DNA of 5,576 nt from an uncultured Chitinophagaceae bacterium (GTDB lineage Bacteria; Bacteroidota; Bacteroidia; Chitinophagales; Chitinophagaceae), in the NCBI GenBank assembly GCA_946885335.1, contig CAMPGG010000229.1:1-5576 (forward strand), in the 5' to 3' direction. The position numbers and the translations under genes are program-made. Under the pieces are notes generated by a model. That model did not search any database. It was not told the DNA's origin and worked only from the letters and a program-made list of their open reading frames with translations. Position 1 is the stretch's first letter; each line of letters opens with the position of its first letter. Shown piece after piece: positions 1 through 5,576 of this stretch.

Positions 1-13
1 GGCCCACACCACG

Positions 14-45
14 AAAAAACTCCAGCAATAAGTTGGGGTTTTTTT
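14..45 (+). terminator. Intrinsic terminator of an upstream gene outside the window, possibly bidirectional
   Basis: Bases 14-26 pair with 32-44 around a five-base AATAA loop, giving a 13-bp stem with two G-T wobbles. The base of the stem is an A-run facing a T-run (39-45), so the plus strand has a hairpin followed by a U-tract. The minus strand also ends the hairpin with six T, so the element could stop transcription from both sides. Nothing in bases 1-13 identifies the gene it serves. It is probably the end of a rightward gene that converges on recQ. Confidence 0.75.
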
Positions 46-71
46 ATGTCTATTACTTTCAAATCCAACTC

Positions 72-105
72 AAAAAAAAGCGGCAAAACCAAAGTCCTGC
101 CGCTT
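72..105 (-). terminator. Intrinsic terminator of recQ
   Basis: Read on the minus strand, AAGCGGCA (98-105) pairs perfectly with TGCCGCTT (78-85) across a 12-base loop. An eight-base T-run follows (72-79, its first two bases inside the stem). It lies about 20 bases past the recQ stop codon, as expected for a rho-independent terminator. Reading the other way, the bases after the stem are only moderately T-rich, so leftward termination is the better call. Confidence 0.85.
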
Positions 106-125
106 ATTAATCTTTATTATTCTAC

Positions 126-2417
126 TTAGTTCCCGTAAACATTCAAAAATTTGATTCGCATGATCTTTAACTGTTCCCAGCTAAATTCACTGTCGGTCAA
201 TTCTTTTTGAGCTACCTGCAATGAAGATGTTTCGCAGCTTTTAAAATATTCCAGCACTTCTTCCTGCTCATATTCATCCAGCATTTCATCTATAGCATAA
301 TCCAGGTTTAGTTTGGTGCCGCTGGCTGTAATGGTTTCAATTTCTTCCAGCAACGCATCCAAACGCATATCCTTGCTTTTGGCAATATTTTCCAAAGGCA
401 TTTTTTTATCTGTCTGCTGAATGATGAAAACTTTCAAGCCACTTTTATTCACCACGCTTTTCATCACAAAATCATCCGGCTTTTCAATATTGTTTTCCTC
501 AACATATTTTGCAATCAATTCAACAAAAGGTTTTCCATAACGCATCGCCTTACCCTTGCTTACACCCTGGCATTTTTCCAGTTCCGCTATAGTTGTGGGA
601 TACATGGTTGCCATGTCCTGTAAAGAACTTTCAAGGAAAAGAACAAAGGGAGGCAATGCTTTTTTCTTCGCTTCTTTTTGTCTTAGCTCTTTCAACATTT
701 CAAACAATGGTTCATCTACTGAAACTGCAGTTGCCGCAGCAGCATCCGCGGCTTCTTCATCATCCAGGTTGGCTTCCTTATATAAATTGTTTAAAACAAT
801 AGTGAAAGGTTTTGGTTTCTTTAAAAACTCTTCGCCCTTTTTGGTGAATTTTAAAACACCATATTCTTCAATATCTTTTTTAATCAATCCTTCCAGCATC
901 AACTGGCGAATCAAAGAGTTCCAGAAATGCTCGTCTTTATCTTTTCCTGTTCCAAATACAGGCAAACTTTCGTGCCGGTACATTTTGATTTGTGGTGTAG
1001 GTTTACCAACCAAAACCTGTACGGTATAATTGGTAACAAAACCTTCTTTCAACGCTTTGATGGCTTTTAATGCCAATACCACTTCGGCTTTCGCTTCAAC
1101 TTTTTCTTTTGGATTTTTACAATTATCGCAACTGCCACAATTTTCCTGTGCATATTCTTCTCCAAAATAACTCATCAGCACTTTTCTGCGGCAAACACCA
1201 CTTTCTGCATAAGCCACTGTTTCATTGATCAACTGTGCACCCACTTCTCTTTCGCTCAAAGGTTTATCACGCATCAGGTGTTCCAGTTTCGAAACATCTT
1301 TGTGCGAATAATATAAAAGACATTTACCCTCTAACCCATCACGTCCTGCACGACCGGTTTCCTGGTAAAAGTTTTCGATTGATTTAGGAATATTATAATG
1401 AATTACAAAACGGATATCTGGTTTATCGATACCCATACCGAATGCAATCGTTGCTACAATAACCTGCACTTCTTCGCTGAGAAACTGGTCCTGTCTTTTT
1501 GAACGCAGTTTGCTGTCTAACCCGGCATGATAAGCCACCGCTTTGATACCATTAGCCATTAAAGTCATGGCCAGTTCTTCGGTGGTTTTGCGGTTCAATG
1601 TATAAATGATCCCGCTGTTGTTTTTCATCCCTTTAATAAAACGAACAATGCTTTCTTCGGTCTGCCCCTTTTTTATTTTGGGTAATACTTCATAATAAAG
1701 ATTGGGGCGATTAAAGGATGACATATAAATTTCCGGGGATCTTAATCCCAGGTTTTTAATAATATCACTTTGTACTTTAGGTGTTGCAGTTGCCGTTAAT
1801 GCGATTACCGGAATTTCAGGATTGATCTTATCCATCATTTCCCTGAGGCGGCGATATTCCGGGCGGAAATCATGGCCCCATTCTGAAATACAATGCGCTT
1901 CATCAACCGCGAAAAAAGATAGCTTCAGGCTTTTGAAAAAATCAAGATTTTCCTGTTTGGTCATGGTCTCCGGAGCCACGTAAAGCAGTTTGGTTTTTCC
2001 GCTTTGCAAATCATCATGCACCAGTTTAGTTTCCTTTTTATTCAGGGTTGAATTCAAGAAGTGTGCAATATGATCCTTACTGCTGTATCCGCGGACAAGG
2101 TCCACCTGGTTTTTCATGAGTGCGATCAATGGTGAAACCACAATGGCAACACCTTCACTTACTAAAGCAGGTAACTGGTAACAAAGACTTTTTCCGCCAC
2201 CCGTTGGCATGATCACAAATGTGTCTTTACCCATTAAAACAGATTCAATGATCTGTTCCTGGCTGTCTTTAAATTTATTGAATCCAAAATGCTCCTGGAG
2301 TAATTGATGGAGATCAGGTTTGTTTTTAAAAGCACCGTTTGTTTTTGTGGTCCCGGTTTTTTTAGAAGTCGATTTTGTTTTGGTTTTGCTGGTTGGATTT
2401 GATGTTGTTATTGCCAT
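126..2417 (-). CDS. recQ: ATP-dependent DNA helicase RecQ
   Basis: This is a superfamily 2 DNA helicase that unwinds DNA 3'-to-5' in recombination and repair in the cytoplasm. The 763-residue protein is longer than E. coli RecQ (about 610). Visible in order: a Lys/Thr-rich tail (1-32); a Q-motif-like segment FGFNKFKDSQ (44-53); Walker A PTGGGKS (71-77); the DEAH box (172-175) followed by the RecQ aromatic-rich loop (176-190); motif III TATAT (208-212); motif V around AFGMGID (325-331); motif VI QETGRAGRDG (352-361); four zinc-binding Cys (409, 427, 430, 433); an RQC winged helix (about 440-535); an acidic, Ala-rich linker (551-570); HRDC (about 588-642); and a C-terminal region (about 650-760) resembling the helix-turn-helix extension of Bacteroidota RecQ proteins. 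All catalytic residues are present. The start at 2417 has no close Shine-Dalgarno; AGGA lies about 14 bases upstream. It is transcribed divergently from kdsD and has its own terminator. Identity is secure; the extension domain is recalled from family knowledge. Confidence 0.97.
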   Translation of the reverse strand: MAITTSNPTSKTKTKSTSKKTGTTKTNGAFKNKPDLHQLLQEHFGFNKFKDSQEQIIESVLMGKDTFVIMPTGGGKSLCYQLPALVSEGVAIVVSPLIALMKNQVDLVRGYSSKDHIAHFLNSTLNKKETKLVHDDLQSGKTKLLYVAPETMTKQENLDFFKSLKLSFFAVDEAHCISEWGHDFRPEYRRLREMMDKINPEIPVIALTATATPKVQSDIIKNLGLRSPEIYMSSFNRPNLYYEVLPKIKKGQTEESIVRFIKGMKNNSGIIYTLNRKTTEELAMTLMANGIKAVAYHAGLDSKLRSKRQDQFLSEEVQVIVATIAFGMGIDKPDIRFVIHYNIPKSIENFYQETGRAGRDGLEGKCLLYYSHKDVSKLEHLMRDKPLSEREVGAQLINETVAYAESGVCRRKVLMSYFGEEYAQENCGSCDNCKNPKEKVEAKAEVVLALKAIKALKEGFVTNYTVQVLVGKPTPQIKMYRHESLPVFGTGKDKDEHFWNSLIRQLMLEGLIKKDIEEYGVLKFTKKGEEFLKKPKPFTIVLNNLYKEANLDDEEAADAAAATAVSVDEPLFEMLKELRQKEAKKKALPPFVLFLESSLQDMATMYPTTIAELEKCQGVSKGKAMRYGKPFVELIAKYVEENNIEKPDDFVMKSVVNKSGLKVFIIQQTDKKMPLENIAKSKDMRLDALLEEIETITASGTKLNLDYAIDEMLDEYEQEEVLEYFKSCETSSLQVAQKELTDSEFSWEQLKIMRIKFLNVYGN

Positions 2418-2507
2418 GTTCTCAGTATTTTTCCTTTCACGCTGAAATTATTTAGTATCCATTTAAGTTAATCCTTAAAAAAGGGTATAAATAGTCAGTG
2501 CTCACCT

Positions 2508-2522
2508 TGTTTTAATAAAACA
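2508..2522. repeat. Perfect 7-bp dyad with one central base, possible operator
   Basis: TGTTTTA (2508-2514) and TAAAACA (2516-2522) are exact reverse complements around a single A at 2515. The centre is about 98 bases upstream of the recQ start and 203 upstream of the kdsD start. The size and symmetry suit a dimeric regulator binding site, but the dyad is AT-rich in an AT-rich spacer and could be chance. No regulator is known or encoded nearby. Confidence 0.35.
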
Positions 2523-2692
2523 GATTTAATGCTGGCAGAAGAATGAGTGTTTTCTCTTAATTGCCTCGCCATTGGTATGATAAGCCTTAACCAGTCCTTT
2601 AATCAGGTTTGCGAATTTACGAAACCGGGGTCTTATTTCACAGGTATAGAAAGGTTAAATTTATCCCACAAAGGCACTATAAAATTAAACCC

Positions 2693-2700
2693 TAATTTTG
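2693..2700 (+). promoter_or_regulatory. Putative Bacteroidota -7 promoter box for kdsD-manC
   Basis: TAATTTTG matches the TAnnTTTG -7 consensus of the Bacteroidota primary sigma factor exactly. It ends 17 bases before the ATG at 2718, so the transcript would begin about 10-12 bases before the start codon, a very short leader. No TTTG -33 element is visible at the usual spacing, which lowers confidence. It would drive both kdsD and manC. Confidence 0.55.
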
Positions 2701-2717
2701 CCGCTTTGAAAACCACC

Positions 2718-3674
2718 ATGAACATACAGCAGATTGCTAAGCGAACCATTTTACAGGAATCAGATTCCATTCGCCAGTTGATTGACTATATAGACCAGGA
2801 CTTTGAAAATGCCGTACAAGCTATTGCTTCCTGCAATGGCAGGGTTGTGATCAGTGGCATTGGGAAAAGCGCAGTTATTGCCCAAAAGATCGTAGCTACT
2901 TTGAACAGCACAGGAACCCCTGCAATTTTTATGCATGCCGCCGATGCTATTCATGGTGATCTTGGTGTTGTAAGACAGGAAGATGTTGTGATCATCATTA
3001 GTAAAAGTGGTGAAAGCCCGGAGATCAAAGTATTGGTTCCACTGGTTAAAAATTTTGGCAACCCGCTGATTGCCATTGTTGGTAATCAATCTTCCTTCCT
3101 GGCAAAAAAAGCGGATTTCGTTTTAAACACCACGGTAAACCAGGAAGCCTGCCCGCATAACCTGGCACCCACCAGCAGCACAACAGCGCAATTAGTAATG
3201 GGTGATGCTATTTCTATTTGTTTAATGGAAATAAAAGGTTTCACCAGCGATGATTTTGCGAAGTTTCACCCGGGCGGAACATTAGGCAAAAAATTATACC
3301 TGCGTGTAAACGACCTGTATACACAAAATGAAAGACCAGCTGTATATCCTGATCAGAAATTGAAAGAAGTGATCATTGAAATTTCTCAAAAGAGATTAGG
3401 TGTTACGGCTGTTATCAACAAGGAAAATAAAATACTGGGCATAATCACCGATGGAGACATACGCAGGATGATGGAAAAAGATTTTTCATTAACGGCTATG
3501 CATGCCAGTGATATCATGAATACCAATCCAAAAACAATCGGTGCGGAACAACTGGCGGTAAATGCACTGGAAGAAATGCGTAAATACGAGATCACCCAAT
3601 TGGTGGTAGAAAAAAACAATCAATACGAAGGCATCATACACCTGCACGACCTGGTAAGGGAAGGCCTTATATAA
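2718..3674 (+). CDS. kdsD: D-arabinose-5-phosphate isomerase (KdsD/KpsF family, SIS plus two CBS domains)
   Basis: The enzyme interconverts D-ribulose 5-phosphate and D-arabinose 5-phosphate, the first step toward KDO for the lipopolysaccharide core, in the cytoplasm. From the ATG at 2718 it has 318 residues, close to the 328 of E. coli KdsD. The SIS domain (about 34-175) contains GIGKS (47-51), STGTP (64-68), HGDLG (79-83), SKSGES (95-100) and the EACP...LAPTSSTTA block (143-157), followed by FHPGGTLG (183-190). By motif alignment from memory, the E. coli catalytic residues K59, E111, E152 and H193 correspond to K50, E102, E143 and H184 here, with a constant offset of nine. Two CBS domains follow (about 197-255 and 264-317) and are usually regulatory. 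The reading frame stays open upstream to a GTG at 2547, but those 57 codons look non-conserved and the -7 box at 2693 lies inside them, so the ATG is preferred. manC starts 12 bases after the stop. A GutQ-like paralogue with the same activity cannot be excluded. Confidence 0.93.
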   Translation: MNIQQIAKRTILQESDSIRQLIDYIDQDFENAVQAIASCNGRVVISGIGKSAVIAQKIVATLNSTGTPAIFMHAADAIHGDLGVVRQEDVVIIISKSGESPEIKVLVPLVKNFGNPLIAIVGNQSSFLAKKADFVLNTTVNQEACPHNLAPTSSTTAQLVMGDAISICLMEIKGFTSDDFAKFHPGGTLGKKLYLRVNDLYTQNERPAVYPDQKLKEVIIEISQKRLGVTAVINKENKILGIITDGDIRRMMEKDFSLTAMHASDIMNTNPKTIGAEQLAVNALEEMRKYEITQLVVEKNNQYEGIIHLHDLVREGLI

Positions 3675-3686
3675 ATCAATAAGAAC

Positions 3687-4793
3687 ATGTCAACAATAAA
3701 CCCAGCAAAAAAGCAAGGCTCCAAGTACGTAGCGATAATGGCAGGAGGAATAGGCAGTCGTTTCTGGCCCATGAGCCGGACAAAATTTCCTAAACAATTC
3801 CTGGATATTTTAGGAACCGGCCGTACACTTATTCAACAAACTTATGACCGGTATAATAAAGTGGTTGATGCAGAGAATATTTTCGTTATCACATCAGAAG
3901 AATATATTCCTATTGTAAAACAACAACTCCCCGATCTGCCACCGGAAAATATTTTGGGAGAACCATTTAGAAAAAACACCGCACCCTGCATTGCTTATAT
4001 TTCATTCAAGCTTTTACAAAAAGATCCTGAAGCCTGCATGGTTGTTGCACCATCCGATAACCTGGTTTTGGACAATGAAGAATTTGTAAAAATTGTTGAT
4101 AAGGGATTTGATTTTGTTTGCCATATCAATTCATTTGTTACACTGGGAATGAAACCAACTTATCCGAATACAGGTTACGGTTATATTCAGCATGAATCTT
4201 TAGAAGCAGCACCCGGTGTTTTTAAAGTAAAAACTTTTACAGAGAAGCCCAATCTTGAACTGGCACAAACCTTTATTGAAAGCGGTGATTTTTTATGGAA
4301 TGCCGGCATCTTTATCTGGAAAGTAAAAAATGTTTTATCTGCATTTGAAAAATTTCTGCCAGAGATGTACGAAGTTTTTGCAGCAGAAAAAGAAAAGTTC
4401 AACACCCCAGAAGAAAAAGCCGCCATTGAGCATATTTACCCCATGTGCACCAATATCTCCATCGATTTTGGTATCATGGAAAAAGCAGACAATGTTTATG
4501 TGATCCCCGCATCTTTTGGTTGGAGCGACCTGGGTACATGGAACAGCGCCTGGGACAGCATGGAAAAAGATGAACAGGAAAATGCAGTTGCCGGTAAGCA
4601 TGTACTATTAATGGATGCCAATCGATGCGTGGTGCATGTGCCTAATAAAAAGTTGGTTGTATTGCAGGGACTTGATGATTATATTGTTGCTGATACAGAA
4701 GATGTTTTGCTGGTATGTAAAAAAGAAAAAGAACAGGACATCAAGGAATTTGTTGCAGAAATCAAACGCAATAAAGGAGAAAAATTTTTATAA
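3687..4793 (+). CDS. manC: Mannose-1-phosphate guanylyltransferase (GDP-mannose pyrophosphorylase)
   Basis: The enzyme makes GDP-mannose and pyrophosphate from mannose 1-phosphate and GTP, supplying mannosyl and fucosyl donors for lipopolysaccharide, capsule or exopolysaccharide. The 368-residue protein is a single nucleotidyltransferase unit. It shows the signature AGGIGSRFWPMSRTKFPKQF (19-38), EPFRKNTAP (92-100), APSDN (121-125), GYGYIQ (163-168), FTEKPN (184-189), WNAGIFIWK (204-212), SIDFGIMEKA (258-267) and GWSDLGTW (278-285), followed by a short beta-rich C-terminal part. The cupin-type mannose-6-phosphate isomerase domain found in the roughly 480-residue bifunctional ManC proteins is absent, so mannose 6-phosphate must come from another gene. 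APSDN has Asn where many relatives have His. The gene begins 12 bases after kdsD with no clear ribosome binding site (only AAGAA just before the ATG) and is followed at once by a strong terminator, so it is the last gene of a two-gene operon. The symbol is by function; manC is also used for the fused form. Confidence 0.95.
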   Translation: MSTINPAKKQGSKYVAIMAGGIGSRFWPMSRTKFPKQFLDILGTGRTLIQQTYDRYNKVVDAENIFVITSEEYIPIVKQQLPDLPPENILGEPFRKNTAPCIAYISFKLLQKDPEACMVVAPSDNLVLDNEEFVKIVDKGFDFVCHINSFVTLGMKPTYPNTGYGYIQHESLEAAPGVFKVKTFTEKPNLELAQTFIESGDFLWNAGIFIWKVKNVLSAFEKFLPEMYEVFAAEKEKFNTPEEKAAIEHIYPMCTNISIDFGIMEKADNVYVIPASFGWSDLGTWNSAWDSMEKDEQENAVAGKHVLLMDANRCVVHVPNKKLVVLQGLDDYIVADTEDVLLVCKKEKEQDIKEFVAEIKRNKGEKFL

Positions 4794-4797
4794 AATG

Positions 4798-4822
4798 AAA
4801 CCCCGCCAGAGCGGGGTTTTTT
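4798..4822 (+). terminator. Strong intrinsic terminator of kdsD-manC
   Basis: CCCCGC (4801-4806) pairs perfectly with GCGGGG (4811-4816) across a CAGA loop, extended by three A-T pairs (4798-4800 with 4817-4819), and is followed by a six-base T-run (4817-4822). It begins five bases after the manC stop codon. The minus strand has only a short T-run after the stem, so the element is mainly rightward. It separates the sugar operon from the exonuclease gene. Confidence 0.92.
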
Positions 4823-4824
4823 CT

Positions 4825-4871
4825 TTCATCAACCAATCATAACGGATGATTGTTTAAATTGATGAACAATC
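4825..4871 (+). repeat. Nested and competing inverted repeats in the exonuclease leader
   Basis: Three perfect pairings occupy these 47 bases between the manC terminator and the exonuclease start. TTCATCAA (4825-4832) pairs with TTGATGAA (4859-4866). Inside it, CAATCAT (4834-4840) pairs with ATGATTG (4846-4852) over a five-base loop. Alternatively GATTGTT (4848-4854) pairs with AACAATC (4865-4871), which would displace both others and ends eight bases before the ATG. No U-tract directly follows, so it is not an ordinary terminator. It could be a protein-binding site or an RNA switch at the ribosome entry region. Whether it is transcribed is unknown, because no clear promoter for the downstream gene is visible. 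Confidence 0.5.
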
Positions 4872-4878
4872 TTATTTT

Positions 4879-5576
4879 ATGTCGTCGCCCATTGCACTCC
4901 AGAACATTTTATTTATTGATATTGAAACCGTTTCTCAACATGCCGCTTACGAAGAAATGCCAGTGGAATGGAAGCTGTTGTGGGATCATAAAAGCCAGTT
5001 CCTGGTCAGGAACAGCGAATCAGTTGATGCGTCCGCAGTTTATGAAAGAGCCGGGATATATGCGGAATTTGGTAAAATAGTTTGTATCAGTTGTGGCATT
5101 ATCCAGGGTATCGGAACAGAAAAAAAAATAAGTTTGAAATCATTTTATGGTGATGATGAAAAAGATGTACTAACCCGTTTTTGCGATATGCTTGGAAGAT
5201 GGGCCTGTGAACCGGGAAAATTTCTTTGTGCGCATAATGGAAAAGAATTTGATTACCCATACTTATGCCGGAGGCTGATCATCAATAACCTGCCTATCCC
5301 CGGCATCTTACAACTTTCCGGTAAAAAACCATGGGACATTCCACACCTGGATACAATGGAAATGTGGAAGTTTGGCGATTACAAAAACTTTACGAGCCTG
5401 AGTTTATTGGCCCATACATTAGGCATTCCAACACCTAAGGATGATATTGATGGAAGCATGGTTGGTAAAACATACTGGAAAGAAAAAGACTTAAAGCGCA
5501 TAGTTACTTATTGCCAGAAAGATGTGATCACCGTTGCACAGGTTTACTTAAGGTTGAATAATGAAAGTTTGATTGC
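4879..5576 (+). CDS. 3'-5' exonuclease, DEDDy type, PolB-exonuclease-like family (partial, cut by window end)
   Basis: The frame is open from the ATG at 4879 to the window edge, giving 232 residues without a stop. It has the three DEDDy exonuclease motifs: Exo I FIDIET with D14 and E16, Exo II HNGKEFDYPYL with D125, and Exo III YCQKD with Y211 and D215. This matches the predicted 3'-5' exonucleases related to the PolB proofreading domain, which remove nucleotides from DNA 3' ends using two metal ions. The third motif is near the end of such proteins, so probably only a short tail is missing. There is no polymerase domain in what is visible. An in-frame stop at 4855-4857 limits upstream extension, and no other ATG in this frame lies between, so the start is well fixed despite the lack of a Shine-Dalgarno. 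A terminator separates it from manC, so it is probably transcribed separately. Its cellular role is not established; repair or end-trimming is inferred. Confidence 0.88.
   Translation, partial: MSSPIALQNILFIDIETVSQHAAYEEMPVEWKLLWDHKSQFLVRNSESVDASAVYERAGIYAEFGKIVCISCGIIQGIGTEKKISLKSFYGDDEKDVLTRFCDMLGRWACEPGKFLCAHNGKEFDYPYLCRRLIINNLPIPGILQLSGKKPWDIPHLDTMEMWKFGDYKNFTSLSLLAHTLGIPTPKDDIDGSMVGKTYWKEKDLKRIVTYCQKDVITVAQVYLRLNNESLI

Larger units (their letters stand above)
2418..2717. other. Divergent intergenic region between recQ and kdsD
   Basis: These 300 bases separate the divergent starts of recQ (left) and kdsD (right) and should hold the promoters of both. A good -7 box for kdsD is at its right end (2693-2700), and a perfect 15-base dyad is at 2508-2522. 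A weaker inverted repeat, TTTAAG (2462-2467) with CTTAAA (2474-2479), lies closer to recQ. No convincing recQ promoter is visible; the nearest minus-strand match, TAATTTCA (2443-2450), departs from the TAnnTTTG consensus. There is no supported gene or structured RNA. A frame open from a GTG at 2547 is discussed under rejected items. Confidence 0.7.

Noticed and set aside
556..1029. Open frame of 157 codons on the plus strand inside recQ
   Set aside because: It is antisense to the well-supported recQ gene, its Ser/Phe-rich translation shows no recognisable domain, and it is best explained as a shadow of recQ codon use.
2443..2450. TAATTTCA on the minus strand as a recQ -7 box
   Set aside because: It lacks the TTTG end of the consensus and no -33 element is visible, so the recQ promoter was left unassigned.
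2462..2479. Inverted repeat TTTAAG/CTTAAA as an operator or terminator
   Set aside because: The six-base AT-rich arms in an AT-rich spacer are expected by chance, and there is no adjacent gene end or T-run to support a terminator.
2604..2611. CAGGTTTG on the plus strand as an upstream kdsD promoter
   Set aside because: It mismatches the first base of TAnnTTTG and has no -33 partner. The exact match at 2693-2700 is closer to the start codon.
2547..2717. N-terminal extension of kdsD from a GTG start
   Set aside because: The 57 residues do not resemble the start of any KdsD protein, the putative -7 box lies inside, and the 318-residue form from 2718 has the family length.
2760..3089. Minus-strand open frame of 109 codons inside kdsD
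   Set aside because: It lies entirely opposite the SIS domain and has no recognisable motifs, so it is a shadow frame.
4615..4842. Plus-strand open frame across the end of manC and its terminator
   Set aside because: It is out of frame with manC and reads through the terminator hairpin, and the translation looks like noise.
4850..5080. Plus-strand open frame of 76 codons overlapping the exonuclease start
   Set aside because: The other frame from 4879 carries all three exonuclease motifs and stays open to the window end. This one has no family features.
1..5576. Mobile element, CRISPR array, tRNA or rRNA, toxin-antitoxin or defence cluster
   Set aside because: No transposase, integrase, regularly spaced repeats, tRNA-like cloverleaf or small paired genes were seen. 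All substantial coding space is accounted for by four housekeeping-type genes.

Overview
The window looks like chromosomal DNA of a Bacteroidota bacterium, probably of the Chitinophagaceae type. The reasons are the long RecQ with a C-terminal helix-turn-helix extension, the short mannose-1-phosphate guanylyltransferase without a fused isomerase domain, start codons with no clear Shine-Dalgarno sequence, and a TAnnTTTG-type -7 promoter box just upstream of the isomerase gene. The family placement is an inference from sequence style and was not tested by any search.

Layout from left to right. Positions 1-125 hold two intrinsic terminators: one reading rightward for a gene outside the window, possibly bidirectional, and one reading leftward that ends recQ. 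A complete recQ helicase gene occupies 126-2417 on the minus strand. A 300-base divergent intergenic region (2418-2717) carries a perfect AT-rich dyad and the putative -7 box. Two tightly linked plus-strand genes follow. The first is a SIS-CBS arabinose-5-phosphate isomerase (kdsD, 2718-3674). The second is a mannose-1-phosphate guanylyltransferase (manC, 3687-4793). They are 12 bases apart and closed by a strong GC-rich terminator (4798-4822). After a short leader containing competing inverted repeats (4825-4871), a plus-strand gene for a DEDDy-type 3'-5' exonuclease of the PolB-exonuclease-like family starts at 4879 and runs off the right edge.

Functionally the centre of the window is a small envelope-sugar unit. 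KdsD makes D-arabinose 5-phosphate, the first dedicated precursor of KDO for the lipopolysaccharide core. ManC makes GDP-mannose for lipopolysaccharide, capsule or exopolysaccharide. The two flanking genes are DNA-processing enzymes: RecQ in recombination and repair, and an exonuclease of unknown physiological role. All four genes appear intact as far as they can be seen. No mobile element, RNA gene, CRISPR array or defence system is visible. The window reads as ordinary core genome; the least explained parts are the two non-coding inverted-repeat regions.
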